A DNA stretch of 14,541 nt from Zoogloeaceae bacterium (lineage in GTDB: Bacteria > Pseudomonadota > Gammaproteobacteria > Burkholderiales > Rhodocyclaceae). This document shows, one piece after another, positions 7,116 to 12,722 of the stretch. Position numbers and translations under genes: made by a program. The notes beneath the pieces were generated by a model, which saw only the letters and a program-made list of their open reading frames with translations, searched no databases and was not told the origin of the DNA. The stretch lies in assembly GCA_031278735.1 (NCBI GenBank), contig JAITJU010000034.1, positions 1-14,541 of the forward strand, written 5' to 3'. Numbering within the stretch: the stretch's first letter is position 1; every line of letters starts with the position of its first letter.

Positions 7116-7208
7116 GGAGACGTGGCCGAGAGGTCGAAGGCACTCCCCTGCTAAGGGAGCATACGGGCAAAACCCGTATCGAGGGTTCGAATCCCTCCGT
7201 CTCCGCCA
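7116..7208 (+). tRNA. tRNA-Ser(GCU)
   Basis: A full class II tRNA can be folded by eye. Acceptor arms GGAGACG (7116-7122) and CGTCTCC (7198-7204) pair, followed by discriminator G and an encoded CCA (7206-7208). The anticodon stem CTCCC/GGGAG (7143-7147, 7155-7159) encloses the loop CTGCTAA with anticodon GCT at 7150-7152, reading AGC and AGU serine codons. The long variable arm ATACGGG/CCCGTAT (7161-7179) is typical of serine tRNAs. The T arm GAGGG-TTCGAAT-CCCTC is perfect. It looks intact and functional. An insertion-sequence remnant begins about 40 bases after its 3' end. Confidence 0.97.
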
Positions 7209-7260
7209 TCGCCACCACAGGGCAGCACAGAATACGGCAATGATGGGCAGTTGACATCCT

Positions 7261-7280
7261 CCCCGGCCTGAAGGCCGGGG
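7261..7280 (-). repeat. Perfect right-end hairpin of the IS remnant
   Basis: CCCCGGCC and GGCCGGGG form an eight-base-pair stem around a four-base loop. In intact IS200/IS605 elements such a right-end hairpin is recognised by TnpA, and this region lies near the 3' part of the TnpB guide RNA. Confidence 0.75.
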
Positions 7281-7292
7281 ATTTCTACGGCG

Positions 7293-7319
7293 TTCAGCCC
7301 GGCATCGAGCCGGGTTGAA
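7293..7319 (-). repeat. Second hairpin between tnpB stop and right end
   Basis: TTCAGCCCGGC pairs with GCCGGGTTGAA around ATCGA, an 11-bp stem with one G-T pair. It lies just after the tnpB stop, where omega/reRNA scaffold structure is expected. Confidence 0.65.
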
Positions 7320-7340
7320 TCGCTTCGGCGGGTTCCTGCT

Positions 7341-7477
7341 TCACCGAGCGGCCTGCTGCGCCAACTCTCCACAGACTGCGACGCGGTGTCCCCGCGCCAG
7401 TATATTGATCGCGCCGACTACATCGGCGTTTTCTGTGAGGCCGCATTCCACACTAATGATAGGTTGTGTTTGTAGGG
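7341..7477 (-). pseudogene. tnpB C-terminal fragment (IS605 OrfB, RNA-guided nuclease family)
   Basis: The minus strand from about 7477 to the TGA at 7341 encodes VECGLTENADVVGAINILARG and then HRVAVCGELAQQAAR. This is the C-terminus of TnpB/OrfB. The Cys-Gly is the last part of the zinc finger and the Asp in ENADV is the third acidic residue of the RuvC active site; the usual Asn after ADV is a Val here. About 45 of roughly 370-400 residues remain, so the protein cannot function. The reading frame is the same as that of the gene ending at 7485, separated from it only by that gene's TAG. Confidence 0.85.
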
Positions 7478-7484
7478 GGGATCC

Positions 7485-8207
7485 CTATTGCGCTGGGGCA
7501 AACTGCCCCTGCGTTGGAATTCCAGGAGCATTTTCATGTCCTGTCGCGTCCAAAGCCTTGTCGGCCATGTCCACACCTTCCTTAACCGCGTGGATGGCTG
7601 CCTTGGCCGCTACGCCCACGCCCGGCACGAGGGGAGCCGCGGTATCGGCGATCTCCAGAATAGGCTTGATGGACTTGACGAAGCCGGACAGTTGCTGCCC
7701 GATATTTTTAACGGACTGTCCCTGCGCGTCCTCCGGGAGATTCGCGTAGGGAGCGCAACCCTGCTTGTAATCCTGCGCATTGGGCGACATGCCAGCGACA
7801 CGCTCCTGGAATTCTGGCGAAAAATTATTGAACGCGACCTTGAAGTCTGTCGTATCCATCTGCCGCTGGATGAATTGATCCTGCTGCGCTGGCGCCAGTC
7901 CGCTGTTCTTGTCGTCCAGGCATTTTTCGAGCAGGCCGCAGCCTTCCTTGGCTCCCTTGATAGCAGCCTTGGCCGCCAGACCCACGCCCGGCACGAAGGT
8001 CGCCACGGTATCAGCGATTTCCAGCACGTCCTTGAGTTTTCCTGCCGCGTTGGCAACATTTTGCTGCATTCCCTCCGCGCCGCCAGACGCCTGTTGCTGC
8101 TGCCCGTTGCCGCCAGCAAGGTTTCCGGCAGCCTCTACCGCTCCCGATACCTTGTCGGCTGCTGCCCCGACTTTACCTATTGCCGCCGCCGCTCCTGCAA
8201 TACTCAT
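7485..8207 (-). CDS. Unrecognised Ala/Gly-rich protein with a duplicated amphipathic segment
   Basis: I do not recognise this 240-residue protein. The first 50 residues are low-complexity Ala, Gly and Gln. Residues 57-98 and 179-220 are copies of one another, with 21 of 28 residues identical between 62-89 and 184-211. Each copy reads LEIADT, a hydrophobic stretch with VPGVG, then AAKAAI and KEG, which suggests a pair of helices broken at Pro-Gly that could insert in or lie on a membrane. There is no classical signal peptide. Three cysteines (90, 96, 151) are present. ATG at 8207 overlaps the stop of the upstream coiled-coil gene as ATGA, and GAGGAG lies seven bases before it, so the two products are probably made together. 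The TAG stop abuts a tnpB remnant. The function is unknown. Confidence 0.78.
   Translation of the reverse strand: MSIAGAAAAIGKVGAAADKVSGAVEAAGNLAGGNGQQQQASGGAEGMQQNVANAAGKLKDVLEIADTVATFVPGVGLAAKAAIKGAKEGCGLLEKCLDDKNSGLAPAQQDQFIQRQMDTTDFKVAFNNFSPEFQERVAGMSPNAQDYKQGCAPYANLPEDAQGQSVKNIGQQLSGFVKSIKPILEIADTAAPLVPGVGVAAKAAIHAVKEGVDMADKALDATGHENAPGIPTQGQFAPAQ
7548..7673 (-). repeat. Second copy of the intragenic duplication (residues 179-220)
   Basis: It encodes LEIADTAAPLVPGVGVAAKA and the following helix. It is clearly related at DNA level to 7914-8039, for example CCCACGCCCGGCACGA on the plus strand in both, so the duplication is not ancient. Confidence 0.75.
7914..8039 (-). repeat. First copy of the intragenic duplication (residues 57-98)
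   Basis: It encodes LEIADTVATFVPGVGLAAKA and the following helix. The partner copy is at 7548-7673, 122 residues further on. Confidence 0.75.
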
Positions 8208-9151
8208 GATTTCTCCTCAATAATGGAATGTTCTTCCGCTGCCGCCGCAGGCCGGGCGCTTTGCCCTTGCCCGCCAGCGGCCTCGATCTGTTTGCGCCAG
8301 CCCGAAAATTTGTCCGCCAACGATTTGGCCTTGCCCGCGAACCCTTCGACAGGCGCGGGCGTTTCCGGGTCATCGCCACTTTCCGTCCCCTGCCTCCCCT
8401 GCCGCAGGATGGCTGCCTTGATCTCCGGGGAGGCGGAATCCAGTCTCAACACGTTGATGCAGGCTTGCAGGTAGGCAGCGCCAGAAGTAAACGCCGACTT
8501 GTACTCCTCCTTGTCGCGCAACAGATCCCGCGCGTCCTGTTCCAGCTTCTTCACATACTCCTGGATCTCGGCAAGATTGCTTTCGGCGGCATCGGCACGC
8601 GCTTTCTCCGCTTCGCACTCGTAGTGGTTCTTGTTGGCAAGCTCTATCAGCTTCATGCACTCATCGTAATTCGTGTTGGCTTGATCTTTCGCGGATTCCC
8701 AGGCGGAGACGGCTTCCTCGTATGCGGCAAAATTCTTGTTGGCTAGTTCCGCAAGCCTTTCACATTCTGCGTAATTCTGATCGGCACGCGCTTTTTCCGA
8801 TTTGCATAAATCCGACAACCTCATACTTTCGTTGTACCAATGAGCGGCTTCCTTGTTTTTTTCTATCAACGCAGAATTAGCTACTTTTTGCACAGTCATA
8901 GCTAAGTCATAATTTTTTTGAGCTACATCCGACAACCTCAATGCCTCTGTGTGCCAATGGTCGGCCTCGGCTTTCTCAAACTGCCATTCGCTATGCAAAT
9001 TGTTGATCTGCCCCTGCGCCTGCTTCTGCGCCTCATCGTGCGCGCGGTTGATCTCCGGCTGCGCGATGAGCCGGTAGGCCGCGTAGTTCCTCGGCATCCC
9101 GCTGACGGGATCGATGCCGTCGTTTGACCCGCCCATGCCGCTGAAACTCAT
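8204..9151 (-). CDS. Unrecognised coiled-coil protein with internal ~23-residue repeats
   Basis: I do not recognise this 315-residue protein. After a Gly-rich N-terminus (MSFSGMGGSNDG), residues 35-215 are almost continuously helical and charged, as in a long coiled coil. A unit resembling EKAxADxxYxECxRLxELANKN occurs at about 58-80, 98-120, 119-140 and 153-174; Tyr-x-Glu-Cys and ANKN recur. The tail (260-315) is Pro/Ala/Glu-rich and probably disordered. There is no signal peptide or membrane segment. ATG at 9151 has AAGGAG six bases upstream. The gene overlaps the following Ala/Gly-rich gene by 4 bp, so the two probably form a complex or act in one process. The middle of the gene (about 8810-8960) is more AT-rich than its surroundings. 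A structural, scaffold or secreted-effector role is possible; nothing in the sequence decides. Confidence 0.8.
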   Translation of the reverse strand: MSFSGMGGSNDGIDPVSGMPRNYAAYRLIAQPEINRAHDEAQKQAQGQINNLHSEWQFEKAEADHWHTEALRLSDVAQKNYDLAMTVQKVANSALIEKNKEAAHWYNESMRLSDLCKSEKARADQNYAECERLAELANKNFAAYEEAVSAWESAKDQANTNYDECMKLIELANKNHYECEAEKARADAAESNLAEIQEYVKKLEQDARDLLRDKEEYKSAFTSGAAYLQACINVLRLDSASPEIKAAILRQGRQGTESGDDPETPAPVEGFAGKAKSLADKFSGWRKQIEAAGGQGQSARPAAAAEEHSIIEEKS

Positions 9152-9214
9152 GGTGCGCTCCTTCCGTCACAGAATATGATGCAACGGTAACATGAAATTC
9201 GCGGCGCATCCACA

Positions 9215-9242
9215 GATTTTCCAAAAAGTCTACCGGAAAATC
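9215..9242. repeat. Perfect 8-bp inverted repeat upstream of the coiled-coil gene
   Basis: GATTTTCC and GGAAAATC are separated by 12 bases, between the vapC stop and the start of the coiled-coil gene. It could be an operator or an mRNA hairpin in the leader of the two-gene unit. It does not look like an intrinsic terminator, since the T-run falls in the loop. Confidence 0.5.
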
Positions 9243-9250
9243 GCGGAAAC

Positions 9251-9266
9251 AATGAAAATTGCGCAA
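9251..9266. repeat. Direct repeat, left copy, flanking the minus-strand vapBC module
   Basis: AATGAAAATTGCGCAA matches the copy at 9952-9967 at 15 of 16 bases. It ends one base before the vapC stop codon. Confidence 0.6.
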
Positions 9267-9267
9267 A

Positions 9268-9648
9268 TCAAGCCCAGTTCTCGACGATCAGGCCATCGTT
9301 CAGATACCGCGCAAAATCGACCGCATTGTTCGTGATGAGCTTGACGCCCGCAGCGATGGCATGGGCGGCGATCAAGCGATCAAATCCCTTTGTCCTGTCG
9401 GGATACTTTGCCGTGAGCTTGCCGAACAGGTCGCCTGCCGCCCTGTCGAATGGAAGAACGTCGATGAACCGATCAATCTGCCCGCCATCTATTCCAGCCT
9501 TGTACAAACTAACGGCATACTCTGCCCAGACAACGGCGCTGATTGCGATTTCCCCTCGCCTGAACTTTCGTAATCTCTCCATGATTTCCGGCGGATGTTT
9601 TTTGGAAATGTAGATCAGGATGTTGGTGTCCAGCATCCCCTTGATCAT
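9268..9648 (-). CDS. vapC: VapC-family PIN-domain ribonuclease toxin
   Basis: The 126-residue single PIN domain has the expected acidic residues: Asp7 in MLDTNILIY, Glu43 in WAEYAVSLY, Asp90 in GFDRLIAAHAIA, and Asp111 in TNNAVDF. These coordinate the metal for RNA cleavage. VapC toxins typically cut tRNA or rRNA when freed from the VapB antitoxin. Length is normal and no catalytic residue is missing, so the toxin is probably active. The ATG at 9648 overlaps the antitoxin stop by 4 bp, the usual coupling for this family. The cellular target cannot be read from the sequence. Confidence 0.93.
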   Translation of the reverse strand: MIKGMLDTNILIYISKKHPPEIMERLRKFRRGEIAISAVVWAEYAVSLYKAGIDGGQIDRFIDVLPFDRAAGDLFGKLTAKYPDRTKGFDRLIAAHAIAAGVKLITNNAVDFARYLNDGLIVENWA

Positions 9649-9884
9649 TCCTGATCCCTTTCAGGAACATCCATCTCGACACGCTGACCGTCATGCCGCT
9701 CGCCGACTGTGCACAGGAAATCAACGAACCCATCCAGCGTTTCCGCTGCCGGTTCGATGATGATTTTCTCTCCAATCCGGGAGATAGTTAGCTCCGTTTC
9801 TGGCGGGTACGCCACCTTCGACGGCAGCCTGACGGCTTGTGAGTTACCGGCCTTGAACTGTCGCGTGTGAAAAACCGTGCGCAT
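9645..9884 (-). CDS. vapB: VapB-type antitoxin with AbrB/SpoVT fold
   Basis: The 79-residue protein has KAGNSQAVRLPSKVAYP near its N-terminus (residues 11-27), the swapped-hairpin DNA-binding motif of AbrB-type VapB antitoxins, then ELTISRIGEKIIIEP. The acidic C-terminus should wrap the VapC partner. It neutralises the toxin and, with it, represses their shared promoter. A longer reading frame begins at 9944, but ATG 9884 has GAGGAG seven bases before it and starts right at the conserved domain, so I use that. The gene is the first of a two-gene operon with vapC. Confidence 0.9.
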   Translation of the reverse strand: MRTVFHTRQFKAGNSQAVRLPSKVAYPPETELTISRIGEKIIIEPAAETLDGFVDFLCTVGERHDGQRVEMDVPERDQE

Positions 9885-9902
9885 GACATCTCTCCTCGAA
9901 AG

Positions 9903-9931
9903 TATATACATGTTAGCACGTCGTTGAGCAA
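9903..9931 (-). promoter_or_regulatory. Promoter of the vapBC operon, with palindromic -10 region
   Basis: On the minus strand TTGCTC (9931-9926) and TATATA (9908-9903) are 17 bases apart, about 20 bases before the antitoxin ATG. The -10 lies in the palindrome GTATATAC (9902-9909), a plausible site for autorepression by VapB/VapC. Confidence 0.6.
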
Positions 9932-9951
9932 AACCGCAACCCATGTGTTGT

Positions 9952-9967
9952 AATGGAAATTGCGCAA
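9952..9967. repeat. Direct repeat, right copy, flanking the minus-strand vapBC module
   Basis: AATGGAAATTGCGCAA repeats 9251-9266 with one mismatch. The two copies enclose vapB, vapC and their promoter almost exactly. Confidence 0.6.
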
Positions 9968-9980
9968 CTTTCGCGGAAGT

Positions 9981-10009
9981 TTGCCTTCGCGCAATTAATG
10001 TAGTAACAT
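9981..10009 (+). promoter_or_regulatory. Promoter of the Phd-type antitoxin/vapC operon
   Basis: TTGCCT and TAACAT are spaced by exactly 17 bases, with the expected transcription start about 25 bases before the antitoxin ATG at 10040. The -10 hexamer is inside the inverted repeat at 9998-10017. Confidence 0.55.
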
Positions 10010-10017
10010 TTCTACAT
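9998..10017. promoter_or_regulatory. Likely antitoxin operator (inverted repeat)
   Basis: ATGTAG and CTACAT flank eight bases, and a second shorter palindrome, AATGT-AGTA-ACATT (9997-10010), overlaps it. Both cover the -10 element, as expected for conditional autorepression by a Phd/YefM antitoxin-toxin complex. Confidence 0.55.
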
Positions 10018-10039
10018 CGTCCATGCGAATGAGGCCGCC

Positions 10040-10294
10040 ATGACCATCACCACTTTATCAAGCCGCGAGTTCAATCAGGGAACAAGCGAAGCGAAACAGG
10101 CCGCAAACAGGGGGCCGGTGTTCATCACGGATCGAGGTCGTCCAGCCCATGTGCTCATGAGCTTTGAGGATTACCAACGGCTCACGCGGCAGCGGCGCAA
10201 TATTGCCGACGCGCTGGCGATGCCGGGGGACGCCAACATCGAATTCGATCCGCCGCGCGTGACCATCGAAACCCGGATTGCCGATTTTTCATGA
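10040..10294 (+). CDS. Phd/YefM-family antitoxin
   Basis: The 84-residue protein follows the Phd/YefM pattern. The N-terminus has SSREFNQGTSEAKQAANRGP, then a strand-turn-strand VFITDRGRPAHVLMSFEDY that forms the DNA-binding dimer. The C-terminal tail (DPPRVTIETRIADFS) is the part that typically docks on the toxin. It should neutralise the VapC encoded next and repress the operon through the inverted repeat just upstream. GAGG lies six bases before the ATG. The stop overlaps the toxin start as ATGA. Phd-type antitoxins paired with PIN toxins are a known combination. Confidence 0.92.
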   Translation: MTITTLSSREFNQGTSEAKQAANRGPVFITDRGRPAHVLMSFEDYQRLTRQRRNIADALAMPGDANIEFDPPRVTIETRIADFS

Positions 10295-10713
10295 TGTACG
10301 TCCTCGATACCAATGTGGTGTCGGAACTACGCAAGGTTCGCCTTGGCAGAGCCGACGCGAACGTGACGGCATGGGCGGAAAGCGTCGATGCCGCCGATCT
10401 TTATATTTCGGCCATCAGCATCATGGAACTGGAACTTGGCGTTTTGTCGGTCGAGCGCAAGGACGCTTCCCAGGGAGCCGCGCTGCGCGCCTGGCTGGAG
10501 CAGCGCGTATTGCCCGAATTCTCAGGCCGCGTCCTGCCCGTCGATACCGCCGTGGCGCAACGCTGCGCCCGGCTGCATGTGCCCGACAGACGCGGCGAGC
10601 GCGACGCGCTCATCGCGGCGACTGCCCTTGTGCATGGCATGGCCGTGGTCACACGTAATGTGGTCGATTTCAAGCCCACGGGCGCAAGCCTCGTCAATCC
10701 GTGGGAAAGCTGA
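10291..10713 (+). CDS. vapC: VapC/FitB-type PIN-domain ribonuclease toxin
   Basis: The 140-residue PIN domain has Asp6 in VLDTNVVSELRK, Glu46 in ISIMELELGVL, Asp105 in ERDALIAATALVHG, and Asp126 in TRNVVDF, the full metal-binding acidic set. SELRK after DTNVV is typical of FitB-like members. It should be a metal-dependent ribonuclease held in check by the Phd-type antitoxin. The first ATG (10291) overlaps the antitoxin stop; a second ATG at 10294 is equally possible and changes one residue. Sequence and length differ clearly from the VapC at 9268-9648, so the two are separate acquisitions rather than a recent duplication. Confidence 0.94.
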   Translation: MMYVLDTNVVSELRKVRLGRADANVTAWAESVDAADLYISAISIMELELGVLSVERKDASQGAALRAWLEQRVLPEFSGRVLPVDTAVAQRCARLHVPDRRGERDALIAATALVHGMAVVTRNVVDFKPTGASLVNPWES

Positions 10714-10782
10714 ACTACGCACATTTTTGAAAGCAGACACAGGGAAAGCGCCAGGTTGCCGCTTTTTTCCCGTTCCCGGAGT

Positions 10783-11160
10783 ATGTTCCCCTGCTTTCCC
10801 CTCTGCAAAGACATCTGCGCGCATTATCCGCAGGACACGGTTTTCATCGGCGGCATCGCCGTTTACTTGCACGCGGTCGGCAATGCGCCCAGCCAATATG
10901 CCGAAACGACGCATGACGCCGATTTCTGCATTTCGCTCGTTGCCATGAGCAGCTTGCGTGACGAAGAGGAACTCGTCGCAAGCCCGCGCCCGAAAAAATA
11001 TCAACTGACCAAACAAGGGTTTGAATTCGATATTTACCCGGAAAGGCAATCCGGGCTGGTGGTTCCGTATGATGCAATCAGCGCGTACCGGGTCATGGAC
11101 GCCCTGCGCGCCAAAGGCATCCCGCAGGACGTGCTGGATGAGGCGCGCGCGCTCATATTG
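10783..11160 (+). pseudogene. Nucleotidyltransferase-like gene, C-terminus lost
   Basis: From ATG 10783 the frame encodes VFIGGIAVYLHAVGN, then ETTHDADFCIS. This is the Gly-Gly, then Asp-x-Asp-like core of small nucleotidyltransferases of the kind found in AbiEii- and MNT-type systems; the metal-binding pair is DAD. GFEFDIYPERQSG would hold the third acidic residue. After about residue 110 the sequence no longer looks like this family. The frame stays open only because it runs antisense into the end of paaK, ending at 11352, which is not a believable natural terminus. I therefore read it as a truncated gene with an uncertain end near 11160. No partner antitoxin gene is seen, and the ribosome site is poor. 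A short intact protein is the alternative. Confidence 0.5.
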
Positions 11161-11242
11161 TCCCCCGTCGGCGTGAAGGGCGGCTCGGCCAGGTGCTCGA
11201 TGTGCGCCGCCGCGCCCGCGCCGATGAGTCCGTCCGGGGTTT

Positions 11243-12556
11243 TCATGCCGCCCCCGCCGCCTTCCTGTGATCGAGCACCCGCACCGCCTTGCCCATCGAG
11301 CGTTCGACCGATCCGGTGGGGTGCACCCGGACTTCGCAGCTCAAGCCGATAAAATCCTTGATGTCTTTTTGCACCTTGGCGGCAACGTGATCCATGTACG
11401 TCTGTCCCTTGGCGTAAAGCGGCGGACTGGCCTCGACGTTGATGCGCAGCGAATCCAGGAAGCCTTCGCGGAAAACCTCGATCTGGTAAAACGGCGACAG
11501 CGTTTCCGTCCGCATCAGAATGGCCTCGACCTGCGTGGGGAAAACATTGACGCCGCGAATGATCAGCATATCGTCCGAGCGTCCGGTGATGCGGCGCATC
11601 CGCAGATGGGTGCGCCCGCATTTGCAGGGCGCGAGATCCAGCACGGAAATGTCGCGCGTGCGAAAACGCAACATGGGAAAGGCTTCGCGGGTCAACGAGG
11701 TAATGACGATCTCGCCCCTCTCCCCCGGCGGCAACGGTTCGCCCGTGTCAATATCCACGCATTCGACCAGAAAATGATCTTCCCAGACATGCAGCCCCTT
11801 CTTCCCTTCCAGACACTCAATGCCCACGCCCGGCCCCATGAGTTCAGTCAGGCCGTAAATATCCAGCGCGTCAATCCCCATGCGCGATTCCAGTTCATAA
11901 CGCATTTCCTCGCTCCACGGCTCCGCGCCAAAAAGCCCCACGCGCAGCGGCAGCTTGCGAATGTCGATGTCCAGCTTTTCCGCTTCCTCCGCAATGTTCA
12001 GGGCATAGGACGGCGTACAACTCAAGGCGGTGGGCGCAAGGTCATTCAACAACATCACCTGCTTCTGGGTCTGCCCGCCCGACATGGGCACCACCGTCAC
12101 GCCCAGTGTTTCCGCCGCGCCGTGCAGCCCCATGCCGCCCGTGAACAACCCATACCCATAGGCGTTGTGCAGACGATCCCCCGGCGCCAACCCCGCCGCG
12201 CCCAGACAACGCGCCCCCAATGCGCCCCAATTGGCGACATCGCGGCGCGTATAGCCCACCACCACGGGCTTTCCCGAAGTCCCGGACGAGGCCTGCACCC
12301 GCGCCACCTGATCGGCGGGAACAGCGAACATGCCAAAAGGATAGTTGTCGCGCAACTGGTCTTTCTTGGTAAAGGGCAGGAACTTGACATCGGCAAGACT
12401 CTGGATGTGATGCGGCTTGATTTCCAATTCATCCATCGCCTCGCGGTAAAACTTTATGGTTTCATAGCAGCGCGCCACCGTTGCCTGCAAACGGCGCAAT
12501 TGCAGGGTTTCCAGCTCCTCGCGCGGCAGCGTTTCATTGTCGATGTCAAAAATCAT
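11243..12556 (-). CDS. paaK: Phenylacetate-CoA ligase
   Basis: The 437-residue adenylate-forming enzyme has ASSGTSGKPVVVGYT (the ATP-binding loop), DIYGLTELMGPG, RTRDIS and GRSDDMLIIRGVNVFPTQVE, and the C-terminal catalytic lysine in SMGKAVRV. It has the full length and pattern of PaaK, which makes phenylacetyl-CoA from phenylacetate, CoA and ATP in the cytoplasm. A cysteine pair, CKCGRTH, precedes the GRSDD hinge as in other members. ATG 12556 has GGGA six bases upstream; an in-frame TTG at 12568 is less likely. No other paa genes are present, so it may serve as a stand-alone aryl-CoA ligase, for example in aromatic amino-acid breakdown through indolepyruvate/arylpyruvate oxidoreductase. The substrate is inferred from family only. 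Confidence 0.93.
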   Translation of the reverse strand: MIFDIDNETLPREELETLQLRRLQATVARCYETIKFYREAMDELEIKPHHIQSLADVKFLPFTKKDQLRDNYPFGMFAVPADQVARVQASSGTSGKPVVVGYTRRDVANWGALGARCLGAAGLAPGDRLHNAYGYGLFTGGMGLHGAAETLGVTVVPMSGGQTQKQVMLLNDLAPTALSCTPSYALNIAEEAEKLDIDIRKLPLRVGLFGAEPWSEEMRYELESRMGIDALDIYGLTELMGPGVGIECLEGKKGLHVWEDHFLVECVDIDTGEPLPPGERGEIVITSLTREAFPMLRFRTRDISVLDLAPCKCGRTHLRMRRITGRSDDMLIIRGVNVFPTQVEAILMRTETLSPFYQIEVFREGFLDSLRINVEASPPLYAKGQTYMDHVAAKVQKDIKDFIGLSCEVRVHPTGSVERSMGKAVRVLDHRKAAGAA

Positions 12557-12623
12557 GGCGTTTCCCAATCCTCGTCGTGGACAGCAAAATTTTCATGCGC
12601 GGGCGCGCTTCCAACCAGGCGTT

Positions 12624-12651
12624 ATCTTACCTTGACGCCGCAAGCGCGCAA
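12624..12651 (-). promoter_or_regulatory. Candidate promoter of paaK
   Basis: The minus strand has TTGCGC (12651-12646) and TAAGAT (12629-12624) with a 16-base spacer, about 70 bases before the paaK ATG, in the 166-bp gap after the glutaredoxin gene. Each hexamer matches consensus at about four positions. Confidence 0.3.
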
Positions 12652-12722
12652 ACATGGCGTTTCCGCGTGAAGCGCAAGGCATGTCGTCCGCCCCGCAAGA
12701 ATGAATCATTCAAAACGAACAG

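Larger units (their letters stand above)
7251..7477 (-). mobile_element. Remnant of an IS200/IS605-family element: tnpB 3' end plus right end
   Basis: The minus strand carries the last ~45 codons of a TnpB protein, then the GC-rich right end of the element finishing in GGGGAGGATGTCAA near 7251. Right ends of this style, with a CCGGCCTTCAGGCCGG hairpin and a terminal GGATGTCA, are common in this IS family. No tnpA, no left end and no other part of tnpB is present, so it cannot move on its own. The upstream break at about 7477 abuts the stop codon of the next gene. Confidence 0.82.

Noticed and set aside
7251..7477. Functional IS200/IS605 transposon or active RNA-guided nuclease
   Set aside because: There is no tnpA and no left end, and about nine tenths of tnpB is missing, so only a remnant can be claimed.
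9215..9242. Intrinsic terminator after vapC
   Set aside because: The T-run is inside the loop of the inverted repeat and not after the stem, so it does not fit a rho-independent terminator.
11034..11246. Minus-strand 70-codon frame whose ATG overlaps the paaK stop
   Set aside because: The ATGA overlap is suggestive, but the peptide matches nothing I know and most of it is antisense to the nucleotidyltransferase-like sequence. It may be the stub of a lost downstream gene.
11267..12670. 467-codon plus-strand open frame
   Set aside because: It is the antisense frame of paaK, a common artefact in GC-rich coding DNA. Its His/Arg/Gln-rich composition is typical of such shadows.
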